A stretch of DNA of 64,000 bases, taken from positions 5,015,471 to 5,079,470 of the forward strand of contig NZ_CP086111.1 in NCBI RefSeq assembly GCF_016806835.2. The letters run 5' to 3'. The stretch comes from Skermanella rosea (lineage in GTDB: Bacteria; Pseudomonadota; Alphaproteobacteria; Azospirillales; Azospirillaceae). Each line of letters opens with the position of its first letter. The first letter of the stretch is position 1. Below are positions 9,202 to 21,264 of the stretch, piece by piece. The notes beneath the pieces are model-generated. The model did not search any database, had not been told where the DNA came from, and worked only from the letters and a program-made list of their open reading frames with translations. The position numbers were made by a program, and so were the translations under genes.

Positions 9202-10428
9202 TTAGTTCCGGGTAGGGCCTTCGGCCGCGGTCCGGGGCTGGGGCGCCAGACGTCCGCCCTGGTCCATCCAGGTGGCGTAGCTGGCGTGGATCCAGGCCGG
9301 GACCAGCAGGCTGGCGATCGCCAGCAGCGTGATGGCGGTCTTGGTCCCTTCCGTGAAGGGACCGATCCTGCCGTCGAACCCCAAGATCACGTAGACCACC
9401 ACGACATGGTAGGCATAGACCTGGAGCGAATGCTTGCCGATGAAGGTCAGGAAGCGCCAATTGAACAGCCGGTTCAGCAACACCCCGGCGGTCCGCGCCA
9501 CCGGCGACGACGCTTCCCGGCCGGCGACCAGCAGCCAGGCGACCAGATAGGCCAGGCCGGCGAAGTTCAACAGGTAGACGAGGGCGAACTCGCCGCGGTT
9601 GTTGTAGACGTCGAACCGCAGCGCCATGCTGTCGGGCACGAGGCCGTTGGTGAAGCCCAGCCTGAAGGCCATGAACAGCAGGACGAGCGCGATCGAGACC
9701 TTCAGCAGGTCGGTGCGCCGGGGCGAGAACCAGCGGTCCCAATCCAGCTCGCCCCGGGCGTCCGCCGCCCCCAGCAGCAGCCCGGTGACGAACACGACCT
9801 GCCAGCCGAGCGGATTGAAGTGGCCGCGCAGCACGAAGCCGGGCGCGTAGGCGCCGACCGTCTCCTCGACGATCCGGATCGCCGGCAGGTGAAGCCCGAG
9901 CTGGACCATCAGCCACAGCAGGACGCTGGCGCCCAGCACCTCGCGCCAATAGCCGCGCGCGACCCAACGCAGCAGCAGCGGCGACGCCACCAGGTAGACG
10001 ATGTATTGGGGCAGGATGTCCATGAAGGTCGGCTGGTAGAGCAGCAGGAACGCCGAGACCCCGGTCAGGGTCGGGGTCTGGTACATCTCCCACATGAAAT
10101 GCCCCCACAGCGGGCGGGAATTGGGCACCAGCACCGCCAGGAATAGGACCACCGCCAGCACGATGACCGCGTAGACATAGAGTTCGTAAGCCCGGTTCAG
10201 GATCTTGGCGTCCATGAGGGACGTCTGCCCCTTCGCGATCATGCGCGTGTAGTAAAGCCCGATGATGACGCCCGAGATGAAAACGAAGCCCTGGGCATCC
10301 TGCACATAACCCAGTTCGGAGTGATTGATGCGTGCGAGCAGTAGCTCGCCCTGGAACGGCAAATGATTAAGCATCATAAATACGAGGAAATAACCGCGCA
10401 AACCGTCGAGGATTGCAAAACGCTTCAT
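9202..10428 (-). CDS. opgC: OpgC family membrane protein
   Basis: OpgC proteins are inner-membrane acyltransferase-3-like enzymes that add succinyl groups to osmoregulated periplasmic glucans. The 408-residue product has about ten membrane spans and begins MKRFAILDGLRGYFLVFMM; the LDGLRG start is typical. H residues in MMLNHLPF near the N-terminus match the acyltransferase-3 pattern. The ATG at 10428 with GGAGAG upstream was preferred over an in-frame ATG 21 codons earlier. The glucan synthases opgG/opgH are not in this window, so the actual substrate is inferred from family. Confidence 0.88.
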   Translation of the reverse strand: MKRFAILDGLRGYFLVFMMLNHLPFQGELLLARINHSELGYVQDAQGFVFISGVIIGLYYTRMIAKGQTSLMDAKILNRAYELYVYAVIVLAVVLFLAVLVPNSRPLWGHFMWEMYQTPTLTGVSAFLLLYQPTFMDILPQYIVYLVASPLLLRWVARGYWREVLGASVLLWLMVQLGLHLPAIRIVEETVGAYAPGFVLRGHFNPLGWQVVFVTGLLLGAADARGELDWDRWFSPRRTDLLKVSIALVLLFMAFRLGFTNGLVPDSMALRFDVYNNRGEFALVYLLNFAGLAYLVAWLLVAGREASSPVARTAGVLLNRLFNWRFLTFIGKHSLQVYAYHVVVVYVILGFDGRIGPFTEGTKTAITLLAIASLLVPAWIHASYATWMDQGGRLAPQPRTAAEGPTRN

Positions 10429-10784
10429 GGCACTCTCCACGGCCGGGGCGACTGCATTCTGATAGTACAGATTTTCATGTGTACCGGCCAAATGAACCGG
10501 CGCTGATCATGTTTATTCCTGAAAGGGGCTTTCAATACCCCTTTCAGTTTAGAAGACAGCGAAAAGATCGAGCGGAATACCCGATCATGGCAAGGAACAT
10601 TCTGCCATTGCTGCGCGTTTAGATTGGTTGCGCATCGGCAACAGTGCCGAGGCGAACGGTGCGCATCCCCTGCAATTCACACTTTGACCATAATTGGAAC
10701 CGATAGGCTCTGCCGTCGCCGGGCAGCCCGCCAGGCTTCATGACAGCTTCACAGCAACAGCAGCCGAGCGAGCATTTCCGAACC
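10429..10784. other. Intergenic region with a perfect hairpin between divergent genes
   Basis: This region separates opgC from the SGNH hydrolase gene and should hold both promoters. It contains a perfect 10-bp stem, CTGAAAGGGG (10519-10528) and CCCCTTTCAG (10538-10547), with a 9-base loop, followed by TTT on the plus strand. Its A+T content is visibly higher than in the flanking genes. No ORF here looks real. Confidence 0.5.
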
Positions 10785-11615
10785 ATGGTCAAGCACGTCC
10801 TCCCCGCAGTTCTGTCCGGTATCGTCGGTTTCGGCATGATGATCGGGGGCGCCGCGGCGCAGGCTCCCGCGCAATGCGCCGCCCCGTCGCTGGTGGTCCC
10901 GGCCTCCGCGCGCGAGATGCCGCGGACCAGCGCGGCCCTCAGCCGCAGGCAGGACCTGCGCATCGTCGCGGTCGGCTCGTCGAGCACCCAGGGGACCGGC
11001 AGCTCGGGACCCGCCATGACCTATCCGGCGCAGCTCGACCGGATCCTGGAGACCCGTTTTCCCGGCGCGAAGATCGAGGTGGTCAACAGGGGGATCGGCG
11101 GCGAGAAGGCGGCCGGGACCCTGGCCCGGCTGGACCGCGACGTGCTCGCGCTGAAGCCCGACCTGGTGATCTGGCAGCTCGGCACCAACGACGCCTTGGG
11201 GAAGGTCGATGCGAAGGTCTTCGGAACGCAGGCGGTGGAGGGCATCCGCCGCATCCGGGAGACGGGTGCCGACCTGATGCTGCTGGAGCCGCAGTTCCTG
11301 CCCAAGCAGGCGGGCAACGCGACCTATGCGGCCTACGTGGACGCGGTCCGCGCCCTGGGAGCCGCGCACGGCGTTCCGGTGTTCCGCCGCAACGAGGTGA
11401 TGAAGCACTGGCTGGACAGCAAGCAGTTCACTCCGGACACCATGCTGTCCAGCGACCAGCTGCACATGACCGACGCGAGCTACCGCTGCCTTGCCGAACT
11501 GATGGCCAACGCCATCGTCCCGGCGGCGATGCCGGCAGTCCAGCCGCCCGCCGGTCAGACGATCAAGGTGCTGAGCGGCCCGAACGCGGTGCGCAGCGCC
11601 GAAACGCCGAGATAG
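10785..11615 (+). CDS. Secreted SGNH/GDSL-type hydrolase
   Basis: The protein has a signal peptide (MVKHVLPAVLSGIVGFGMM, cleavage after AAAQA) and a SGNH hydrolase domain. Block I is VAVGSSST with the nucleophile Ser, block II has NRGIGGEKA, block III is QLGTNDAL and block V is DQLHMTD with the catalytic Asp and His. It should hydrolyse an ester or acetyl group in the periplasm or outside; the substrate cannot be told from sequence. An ATG 45 bases upstream (10740) would add 15 Gln-rich residues and blur the signal peptide, so 10785 is preferred (276 residues). The last 61 bases overlap the convergent small membrane gene. Confidence 0.85.
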   Translation: MVKHVLPAVLSGIVGFGMMIGGAAAQAPAQCAAPSLVVPASAREMPRTSAALSRRQDLRIVAVGSSSTQGTGSSGPAMTYPAQLDRILETRFPGAKIEVVNRGIGGEKAAGTLARLDRDVLALKPDLVIWQLGTNDALGKVDAKVFGTQAVEGIRRIRETGADLMLLEPQFLPKQAGNATYAAYVDAVRALGAAHGVPVFRRNEVMKHWLDSKQFTPDTMLSSDQLHMTDASYRCLAELMANAIVPAAMPAVQPPAGQTIKVLSGPNAVRSAETPR

Positions 11616-11785
11616 AACACGGCCCCGACGAAACCCCAGCAGGCGACCGCGGCGGTCAGCGCCAGGATCGCCTGCATCTGGACGGGCAGTTGCTCCTCCG
11701 GGCCTTCCGAGAACCGGGACATCATACGCTCGCCGGCGATCCGGCGAATCAGAGCGTTCATGTCGAATCCGAGACCGTTGTTCAT
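11555..11785 (-). CDS. Small membrane protein of unknown function
   Basis: The 76-residue product has a polar N-terminal half (RRIAGERMMSRFSEGPEE) and a hydrophobic C-terminal half (about residues 37-66) that can form one or two membrane spans. The ATG at 11785 is preceded by GGAGGATCAGGA, a strong ribosome-binding site, which supports a real gene. Its 3' end overlaps the SGNH hydrolase gene tail-to-tail by 61 bases. I do not recognise the family. Confidence 0.65.
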   Translation of the reverse strand: MNNGLGFDMNALIRRIAGERMMSRFSEGPEEQLPVQMQAILALTAAVACWGFVGAVFYLGVSALRTAFGPLSTLIV

Positions 11786-12047
11786 TCCTGATCCTCCCCC
11801 TTGCCGGGCGATGCTAGTTATGGAAACAAATCGGATGGGTGTCAAAAATGTGACATCCCGGCTCCGCCCGGAAGAAAATCCGCGCGGCGAAGTCGGACCG
11901 GGGAAAGCCCGGCCGTGAAGCGCCGTCTCTCTTCAGTCGTAACACCGGCTGGGTCACTGACGGACCGCGTTCCCGACCGGCTATAGTCGCGCCGCAAGTG
12001 CAAAACCTCTCGCAACAGGCCGGGGCAGAAGGCCGGGGGATCGGGAT

Positions 12048-12857
12048 ATGTTGGGGATCGCCGCCGTCGCAGTGCCGATGGGGTTCCTGTTCGGCTCGGG
12101 CTGCGCCGACCAGCCGACCGTGGTGGAGCTGTTCACCTCGGAAGGATGCTCGTCGTCGCCCGCGGCCGACGTGCTGCTGAACGAACTGGCCGGCCGGCCC
12201 GACGTTCTGGCGCTGTCGTTCCACGTGGACTGCTGGGACGATCTCGGCTGGGCCGACCCGTTCGCCACGGCCTGGGCGACCCGGCGCCAGCGCGACTACA
12301 ACGACGCCCTGGGCCGGTCCTCGGTCTATACCCCGCAGATGGTGATCGACGGATCGGCCGAGGTGTTCGGCGGCAACGCGCGCCTCATCGGCCAAGCCGT
12401 GGCCACGCGACGGGCCGCCCAGAAAGCACGGCGAAGCCCGGTCGGCATCGGCCTCCAGGAGCGCTCCGGCGGGCTGGACGTGACCGTCCCCGGCGGCCAC
12501 CGGCGGCGCGAGACGCGCATCCTGGCGGTGCGCTACGACCTGCGGCGGGGCGTCCTGGTGAAAGCCGGCGAGAACCGCGGGCGCCGGCTGTCCCACAGCC
12601 ATGTCGTGCGCGAGATGACCGACCTGGGTCCCTGGACGGGCGATTCCTGCCGGCTGCGCACCCCGCCGGCGCCGGCCGGCCAAGGGGTGGCCGTGCTGGT
12701 CCAGGAACTCGACGAGGCGGGCCGCCCGGCCGCCATCCTGGGCGCCGCGCGCCAGGAGCGCAGCCTGCTGGGCGTCAGCGCCGATCCGAGGGAAGCGGTC
12801 GCCCGCATGGTCCGCACGATCCGGGCGAACCGCGACGGCGGGGCTACTCCGCTGTAG
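12048..12857 (+). CDS. DUF1223 family thioredoxin-like protein with a CxxS motif
   Basis: The 269-residue protein matches the DUF1223 family, secreted proteins with a thioredoxin-like fold: VVELFTSEGC at residues 25-34, HVDCWDDLGWADPF, and the later block TPQMVIDGSAEVFGG. The family usually reads CSSCPPAD at the active-site position; here it is CSSSPAAD, so C34 is present but the second Cys is Ser (S37). The N-terminus has a short hydrophobic stretch and a Cys at 19, compatible with a signal sequence. A GGGGGA lies upstream of the ATG. It converges on meaB. Loss of the second Cys suggests a changed or lost redox role. Confidence 0.85.
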   Translation: MLGIAAVAVPMGFLFGSGCADQPTVVELFTSEGCSSSPAADVLLNELAGRPDVLALSFHVDCWDDLGWADPFATAWATRRQRDYNDALGRSSVYTPQMVIDGSAEVFGGNARLIGQAVATRRAAQKARRSPVGIGLQERSGGLDVTVPGGHRRRETRILAVRYDLRRGVLVKAGENRGRRLSHSHVVREMTDLGPWTGDSCRLRTPPAPAGQGVAVLVQELDEAGRPAAILGAARQERSLLGVSADPREAVARMVRTIRANRDGGATPL

Positions 12858-12879
12858 CCGGCGCCCAGGATCCGGGCGC

Positions 12880-13902
12880 TCAGGATTCCGGCGGGCCGAG
12901 GAACTTCTCCAGCAGGGCGCGGGCTGCCGCGGTCGGGGTCGTCTCCGCACGGGTCACCGCCTGCTCGGCCCGGGGGAGTTCGGCGCGGACGGCGGGGTGG
13001 CGGCGGAAGGCGTCGGTCAGCGTCTCGGCGATCTCGCTCCACATCCAGGCGCGCGCCTGCTCGGCCCGGCGCGCCTCCAGGGCGCCGGAGGCGGACAGGG
13101 TGCCCCGATAGCGGCCGACGGTCTCCCAGATCTCCGGCACGCCGGTCCCGGTCGTGGCGGAGCAGGTCAGCACCGGCACCTTCCAGTCCTTCGACGGCGA
13201 GCGAAGCAGCGCCAGCGCGTGCCGGTACTCGGCGACGGCGTGGCGGGCGGCGTCCACCAGGGCGCCGTCGGCCTTGTTGACCACGATCAGGTCGGCCAGC
13301 TCGACGATGCCCTTCTTGATGCCCTGGAGCTCGTCGCCGCCGCCGGGCAGCAGCAGCAGCATGAACAGGTCGACCATGTCGGCCACGGCGGTCTCCGACT
13401 GGCCGACCCCGACCGTCTCGACCACCACCACGTCGTAGCCCGCCGCCTCGCAGGCCAGCATCGCCTCCCGCGTGCGCCGGGCGACGCCGCCCAGGGTGCC
13501 GCCGCTGGGCGACGGCCGGATGAAGGCGGCGGGATTGCGGGTCAGCTCCTCCATCCGGGTCTTGTCGCCCAGGATCGAGCCGCCGGTCCGCTGGGACGAC
13601 GGGTCCACCGCCAGCACCGCGATCCGGTGCCCCTGCCCGATCACATGAAGGCCGAAGGTCTCGATGAAGGTGGACTTGCCGACGCCCGGCACGCCCGAGA
13701 TGCCGATCCGCACCGATCGGCCGGTATGGGGCAGCAGCTCGGCCAGAAGCGCCTCGGCCCGCTCGCGGTGGTCGGGCCGGCTCGACTCGATCATCGTGAT
13801 GGCCCGGGCCAGGGCGCGCCGATCGCCCGAGCGGATCGCCTCCGCGGTTTCGGCGGCGGAAGGGACTGCGGCGCGGGAAGCGGAGGGGGATCTGCGCATC
13901 AT
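12880..13902 (-). CDS. meaB: Methylmalonyl-CoA mutase-associated GTPase MeaB
   Basis: MeaB is a G3E-type P-loop GTPase that loads and protects the adenosylcobalamin cofactor of methylmalonyl-CoA mutase. The 340-residue protein has the Walker A motif GVPGVGKST at 70-78, [18 protein letters not shown], the [12 protein letters not shown] switch region and the NKADG specificity motif. Length and order match MeaB/ArgK. The mutase genes are not in the window. The N-terminus reads MMRRSP, with two ATG codons one residue apart. It is convergent with the DUF1223 gene. Confidence 0.95.
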   Translation of the reverse strand: MMRRSPSASRAAVPSAAETAEAIRSGDRRALARAITMIESSRPDHRERAEALLAELLPHTGRSVRIGISGVPGVGKSTFIETFGLHVIGQGHRIAVLAVDPSSQRTGGSILGDKTRMEELTRNPAAFIRPSPSGGTLGGVARRTREAMLACEAAGYDVVVVETVGVGQSETAVADMVDLFMLLLLPGGGDELQGIKKGIVELADLIVVNKADGALVDAARHAVAEYRHALALLRSPSKDWKVPVLTCSATTGTGVPEIWETVGRYRGTLSASGALEARRAEQARAWMWSEIAETLTDAFRRHPAVRAELPRAEQAVTRAETTPTAAARALLEKFLGPPES

Positions 13903-13933
13903 GGGTTCAACCTACAGGGCGGCCCGGCGGCGC

Positions 13934-16720
<2,787 letters not shown>

Positions 16721-17471
16721 GGTCGGGTATCCGGCTGGGCTCGCGAAGCTGGTCGAGCCAGCGTTCGAGGGCGGCGAACGTCGCTCCCGCCGCCTCGACC
16801 GCTTCTCGGCGGGTGTCTTCGGTAGTGACGAAACGGTCCAGCAGCACCTGGAGCGACCCGCGTTCAGCCTCCAGATCGATACCGGCGGAGGCGAAATAGG
16901 CAGCACCCCGGTCGGGGCCGACGCCGAGGCTGCGCTGAAGGTGGGGCAGCATCGCCCGGCCCCCGTGGGCCGACCCGTCCAGAACCCAGCGGCAGCCGAG
17001 CCGAGCCGCCGCCGTGGCGGGGCGCGGCAGGTCCCCGGCGAGCGGCGGCTCCGGCCGGTCCCGGCCCGGCTGCCCGCCGCCGTCCTCCGCGAGGGTTCGC
17101 AGGTCGGCGGCAAGCAGCGGGGCACGGGCGGTCCGGCCCCGGGCTTCGGCACCGAGCAGCGGTTCCATCGGTATGACGAAGCCGTACAGCGCGCGCACCG
17201 CGCCCAGATAGCCTTCCGGCGTCGGGCGGCGCTGCGTGAGCGGGCGCAGGACGGGATGGAGATGCAGTCTCTCATGCACCGGCCACGTAGCCTCCCTCAT
17301 GCGCCGCACAACGTCCTCGGCAGTGGGCGGAACGGGCAGTCCAGAAATCCGGGTATGGGAAGACACTGTTTCAACCATTAAACAAGGTTACATTATGAAG
17401 AGTCGGTACGCACGACGAAATCGATACTTCCGAACGGGGCAACTTGACGCTGGGCGGAGTCCGCGACCTTT

Positions 17472-19307
17472 TCAGTAGGTCACCGGCATGCGCTCGATCG
17501 CCTTCTCCCCGGCCGCCTCCTGCTGGCGGGTCCACATGGCTGCATAGGCGCCGCCGCGGGCCAGCAGGTCGGCATGGCGCCCGCGCTCGACGATGCGGCC
17601 GTCCTCCAGCACGATGATCTCGTCGGCGTCGATCACGGTGGACAGCCGGTGCGCGATCACCAGGGTGGTGCGGCCCCGGCTGACCTCGCGCAGGTTGGCC
17701 TGGATCTCGCGCTCGGTGTGGGTGTCGAGCGCCGAGGTCGCCTCGTCGAACAGCAGGATCGCGGGCCGCTTCAGGATGGTCCGGGCGATCGCGACGCGCT
17801 GCTTCTCGCCGCCCGACAGCTTCAGCCCGCGCTCGCCGACCATGGTCTTGTAGCCGTCGGGCAGCCGGTTGATGAAATCGTGGATATGGGCGAGGCGGGC
17901 CGCGTGCTCGACCTCCTCCACCGTGGCGCCGGGGCGGCCGTAGGCGATGTTGTAGAAGATCGTGTCGTTGAACAGCACGGTGTCCTGGGGGACGATGCCG
18001 ATGGCGGCGCGCAGCGACGCCTGGGTCACCTTCGCTATGTCCTGCCCGTCGATCAGGATGCGGCCGGCGCCCGGATCGTAGAACCGGAACAGCAGCCGGC
18101 TGATCGTGGACTTGCCGGCGCCGCTGGGACCGACGATCGCGACGGTCCGGCCGGCCGGCACCGCCAGGGACACGCCCTTGAGGATCGGGCGCCGGGGATC
18201 GTAGCCGAACTCCACCCCTTCGAAGGCCACCGTGGCGCCTTCCACCGACAGCGGCTTGGCGTCGTCAGCGTCTGCGACCTCCCGGTCGATGTCGAGCAGT
18301 TCGAACATCTTCTCCATGTCGGCGAGGCTCTGCTTGATCTCGCGGTAGACGAAGCCGAAGAAGTTGAGCGGCTGGTAGAGCTGGAGCAGGTAGGTGTTGA
18401 CCAGCACGAAGTCGCCCAGCGTCATGGTCCCGGCCATGATGCCGCGCGCCGCCATGTACATCACGATGGTCAGCCCGACCGAGATGATCGCCGCCTGGCC
18501 GATGTTCAGCAGGGACAGGCTCGTCTGGCTGCGTACCGCCGCACTCTCGTAGGAGCGGAGCGCCCCGTCGTAGCGCCGGGCCTCGTGGTCCTCGTTGCCG
18601 AAATACTTGACCGTCTCGTAATTGAGCAGGCTGTCGATCGCCTTGGTGTTGGCCTGGTTGTCCATCTCGTTCATCTCGCGGCGGAACTTCATCCGCCACT
18701 CGGTGATGACCAGGGTGTAGGCGATATAGGCGACGACGGTCAGGAAGGTCGCCAGCGCGAACCAGACGTCGAACATGCCCCACAGGATCGCGCAGACCAG
18801 CAGGATCTCCAGCAGGGTCGGCAGGATGTTGAAGAGCATGAAGGACAGCAGCGTCTGGATCGCCCGGGTGCCCCGCTCGATCGACCGCGACAGCCCGCCG
18901 GTCTGGCGTTCCAGGTGGAAGCGCAGCGACAGCGCGTGCAGGTGCCGGAAGACGTTGAGCGCCACCGACCGGATCGACCGCTGCGCCACCTTGGCGAAGA
19001 TCGCGTCGCGCAGTTCCCCGAACGCCAGGGCCAGCACCCGGGCGAGGCCGTAGGCCAGGATCAGCCCGACCGGCAGCGCCACCGCCGCGGCCCCCGTGGC
19101 GCCCAGCGCGTCGACCGCGTGCTTGTAGAGGATCGGGACATAGACGTTCGCCAGCTTGGCGACGATCAGGCAGGCCATCGCGGCGACGACGCGGACCCGC
19201 AGCTCGGTCTCGCCGCGCGGCCAGAGATAGGGCAGCAGGGAACGGATGGTCTCCCGCTCCCCGAGCTTTTTCGCGCGGGTGAAGCGGGTCGTGTCGGTGA
19301 CGCTCAT
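17472..19307 (-). CDS. ABC exporter of the Atm1/heavy-metal type (permease-ATPase fusion)
   Basis: This 611-residue half-transporter has an N-terminal six-span permease domain (about residues 30-330) and a C-terminal ATPase with Walker A GPSGAGKST (near 393), signature LSGGEKQR (near 495), Walker B ILLFDEATSALD and switch IAHRLST. The permease sequence SLRFHLERQTGGLSRSIERG is the Atm1/HMT1 hallmark; such proteins export glutathione- or sulfur-containing compounds linked to iron-sulfur cluster or heavy-metal homeostasis. It probably works as a homodimer in the inner membrane. It stands alone on the minus strand behind bphP-bphO, with no recognisable partner. Confidence 0.93.
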   Translation of the reverse strand: MSVTDTTRFTRAKKLGERETIRSLLPYLWPRGETELRVRVVAAMACLIVAKLANVYVPILYKHAVDALGATGAAAVALPVGLILAYGLARVLALAFGELRDAIFAKVAQRSIRSVALNVFRHLHALSLRFHLERQTGGLSRSIERGTRAIQTLLSFMLFNILPTLLEILLVCAILWGMFDVWFALATFLTVVAYIAYTLVITEWRMKFRREMNEMDNQANTKAIDSLLNYETVKYFGNEDHEARRYDGALRSYESAAVRSQTSLSLLNIGQAAIISVGLTIVMYMAARGIMAGTMTLGDFVLVNTYLLQLYQPLNFFGFVYREIKQSLADMEKMFELLDIDREVADADDAKPLSVEGATVAFEGVEFGYDPRRPILKGVSLAVPAGRTVAIVGPSGAGKSTISRLLFRFYDPGAGRILIDGQDIAKVTQASLRAAIGIVPQDTVLFNDTIFYNIAYGRPGATVEEVEHAARLAHIHDFINRLPDGYKTMVGERGLKLSGGEKQRVAIARTILKRPAILLFDEATSALDTHTEREIQANLREVSRGRTTLVIAHRLSTVIDADEIIVLEDGRIVERGRHADLLARGGAYAAMWTRQQEAAGEKAIERMPVTY

Positions 19308-19438
19308 GAAGGCTGGCCTGATGCGGCTGGATCCGGAAGAGCTAACCTAGGCCGGCCGGGTGCGGGAGTCCACCGGGGCGGGGGGAAGCTCCACACCGCG
19401 AATGCGCTGTTCCAGCGGGGCGAACGGCTGGACCGTAT

Positions 19439-19675
19439 CTATTTTTCAGCCATCAGCGTGCTGCGCAAGGGCACACCGTCCGCCTCCGGTTCATGATCAA
19501 CAGCACCGTCGCGAAGGCGCGCAAGAGATTCCGGCGAGAGCCGGTCAACAAGTCCCCGATGGGAGCGCAACCTCTCGAGCACTTCCGCTCCCGTAGGGGC
19601 AACGGGGACCGCAGAGGCCGCGACCTTCTTCGCGAGCGGCAGGGTCGCCGCGAAACGGAACTGAAGAGGCAACAC
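19439..19675 (-). CDS. Small protein coupled to the GNAT-like gene
   Basis: The predicted 78-residue product starts with GTG at 19675, immediately after the TAG of the upstream gene, with GGAGG five bases before it (GGAGGTTTAG then GTG), which is a good sign of real, coupled translation. The C-terminal half (EVLERLRSHRGLVDRLSPES...) is helical and charged; the N-terminal 30 residues are hydrophobic-basic. No known domain is recognised. A second frame across the same bases is Arg/Ser-rich and was rejected. It could be a partner of the GNAT-like protein; that is inference. Confidence 0.5.
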   Translation of the reverse strand: MLPLQFRFAATLPLAKKVAASAVPVAPTGAEVLERLRSHRGLVDRLSPESLARLRDGAVDHEPEADGVPLRSTLMAEK

Positions 19676-20248
19676 CTAAACCTCCAGCCAACAGTATGAG
19701 CCACTCTTCGGCGAGCCCGACAGTGAGAAACCCATTTCCATGTAAAGCGGTATGGCGCCTTCGACAGGGCGCATTACCCGAAGCTTCCTGCAACCGATCG
19801 TCCGCGCATGGGCGAGGGCCGCCTCCACTACACAGAACCTTACTGCGGACTTGAGCGGGGGTACACGGTTCGGGGCTCCCTCAAGTACATGGACGGAGAG
19901 ATGCTCTCGTCCTTTCGAAGGCTTGCCGATAGCCAGGCCGCATAGAACCGTTCCACTCCAGATGGCCACTTCGAAACGGTCCAAGGCGTTCTGCCAAGCT
20001 TTCCTTTCTTCCGACCAATTCCAGTCAAACCGCCGATCTGGATGATTTCGCCAAGTTTGAGACCAAGCCTCAAGAGCAATTCCATTAATTTCAGTAAGCT
20101 GGACTGGCACAAGGACAAGGGATGGAGAGATAGCAGCAAGCAAGGATTGAATACGAATTTCAGCTTCGCGGTAAGCCTCGTTTCGCGCGTATTGATAACG
20201 CGTGATGGGATTCCCCAGGATTTCCAAGGCCGTTATTCCAAATTCCAT
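19676..20248 (-). CDS. GNAT-like acetyltransferase in an A+T-richer islet
   Basis: The 190-residue product has a C-terminal half resembling the end of a GNAT fold: an acetyl-CoA-side helix AVRFCVVEAALAHART, then CRKLRVMRP and EGAIPLYMEMGFSLS, which matches the usual strand-helix-LYxxMGF ending. The N-terminal 80 residues (Trp/Asn/Arg-rich) match nothing I know. Codon use is clearly different from the neighbours, with many A/T-ending codons, suggesting horizontal acquisition. The ATG at 20248 was preferred to an upstream TTG (20308); the Shine-Dalgarno is weak (AAGAAAAG). It is followed without a gap by a small GTG-started ORF. Substrate unknown. Confidence 0.7.
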   Translation of the reverse strand: MEFGITALEILGNPITRYQYARNEAYREAEIRIQSLLAAISPSLVLVPVQLTEINGIALEAWSQTWRNHPDRRFDWNWSEERKAWQNALDRFEVAIWSGTVLCGLAIGKPSKGREHLSVHVLEGAPNRVPPLKSAVRFCVVEAALAHARTIGCRKLRVMRPVEGAIPLYMEMGFSLSGSPKSGSYCWLEV

Positions 20249-20517
20249 TATACAGCTTTTCTTATGGTAGAATATATATGCGTCTATCCGAACATGCAGA
20301 ATCGTCAATGGTACAATCTTAAGTTATAAAATGCGCAGTGATCATAGTGCATCGGCTGATGAAAGGAAGATTTTTCTATATCGTCCTGCCGGCCCTAGAC
20401 GCGACGGAAGCTATATCGCCTGTACCGCAAGAGCCTGTCCAAAAACCGTGCATGCCCAAAGCTTCTTATGCCATCATGGGGCGGAGGCAGTGTCGGCAGG
20501 GTGGAAGCGGCATCGGA

Positions 20518-21264
20518 ATGCTCATGAACGGCCCGGAAAGAACCGACGAGACCCGGACCTTCGTGTTCCTGGCCGGCATCGCCGCGGCGGGACTGGCGGT
20601 GGCGATCGGGTTCCACATGATCTGGGGGGCGCTGATCCCGCGCAACGATCCCCTGCCGAAGGCCGCCATCTTCGATCCGGCGCTGCGCGTGGCCCTGAGC
20701 GAATACGGCGCGTCGGTGACCGAGACGCGCGCCGTGTTCACGGCGTCCACGCCGCAGGGCACCCGCACCGTCAGCAACTGCTCCGACTACATGAAACTGC
20801 TGGACCAGGGCGTGCGCGCGGCACCCGGCGAACCCGAAGAGGTGCTCGACGCCTACCGGAACTGCCCGCTGCTCTTCCTGCTCCGGCAGGCGCGGCAGCC
20901 CGTCACGTACCTGGCGCCGCTCTCCCATCTGGCGGGAACCATCGCCGAGCGCCTGGACATAGAGACCCTCCCGGCGGAGGTCCGCCCGCCCCTGTCGGCC
21001 AAGGACGACGAGTCCCCGTTCCGTCCCCGTTTCGTCATCGACGAGGAGAAGCTCAGGATTTCGTCGGCGGACAATTCCTGGTCCATGACCATCCTGGCCT
21101 CGGGCAGCTTCTCCAGCGACGGGCGGGAGGATATCGCGGCCCGGATCGACCGGGGGCAGTCCCGCCGCTACGTCATCCTGTCGGCGCGCCCGGACGGCAG
21201 CCTCGCCGCGGCATCGCCGGAAAGCCTCGCGATGACCACCACCCTGCCGGTCCGGCTGCGCTGA
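20518..21264 (+). CDS. Membrane-anchored protein of unknown function
   Basis: The 248-residue product has a short N-terminus, one membrane segment (about residues 16-36, FVFLAGIAAAGLAVAIGFHM) and an extracytoplasmic domain with two conserved-looking cysteines (SNCSDY and RNCPLL). No catalytic motif is recognised. The ATG at 20518 was chosen because G+C composition and protein-like sequence begin there; the open frame further upstream is A+T-rich and belongs to the preceding islet. It converges on yhhQ, stop next to stop. Confidence 0.7.
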   Translation: MLMNGPERTDETRTFVFLAGIAAAGLAVAIGFHMIWGALIPRNDPLPKAAIFDPALRVALSEYGASVTETRAVFTASTPQGTRTVSNCSDYMKLLDQGVRAAPGEPEEVLDAYRNCPLLFLLRQARQPVTYLAPLSHLAGTIAERLDIETLPAEVRPPLSAKDDESPFRPRFVIDEEKLRISSADNSWSMTILASGSFSSDGREDIAARIDRGQSRRYVILSARPDGSLAAASPESLAMTTTLPVRLR

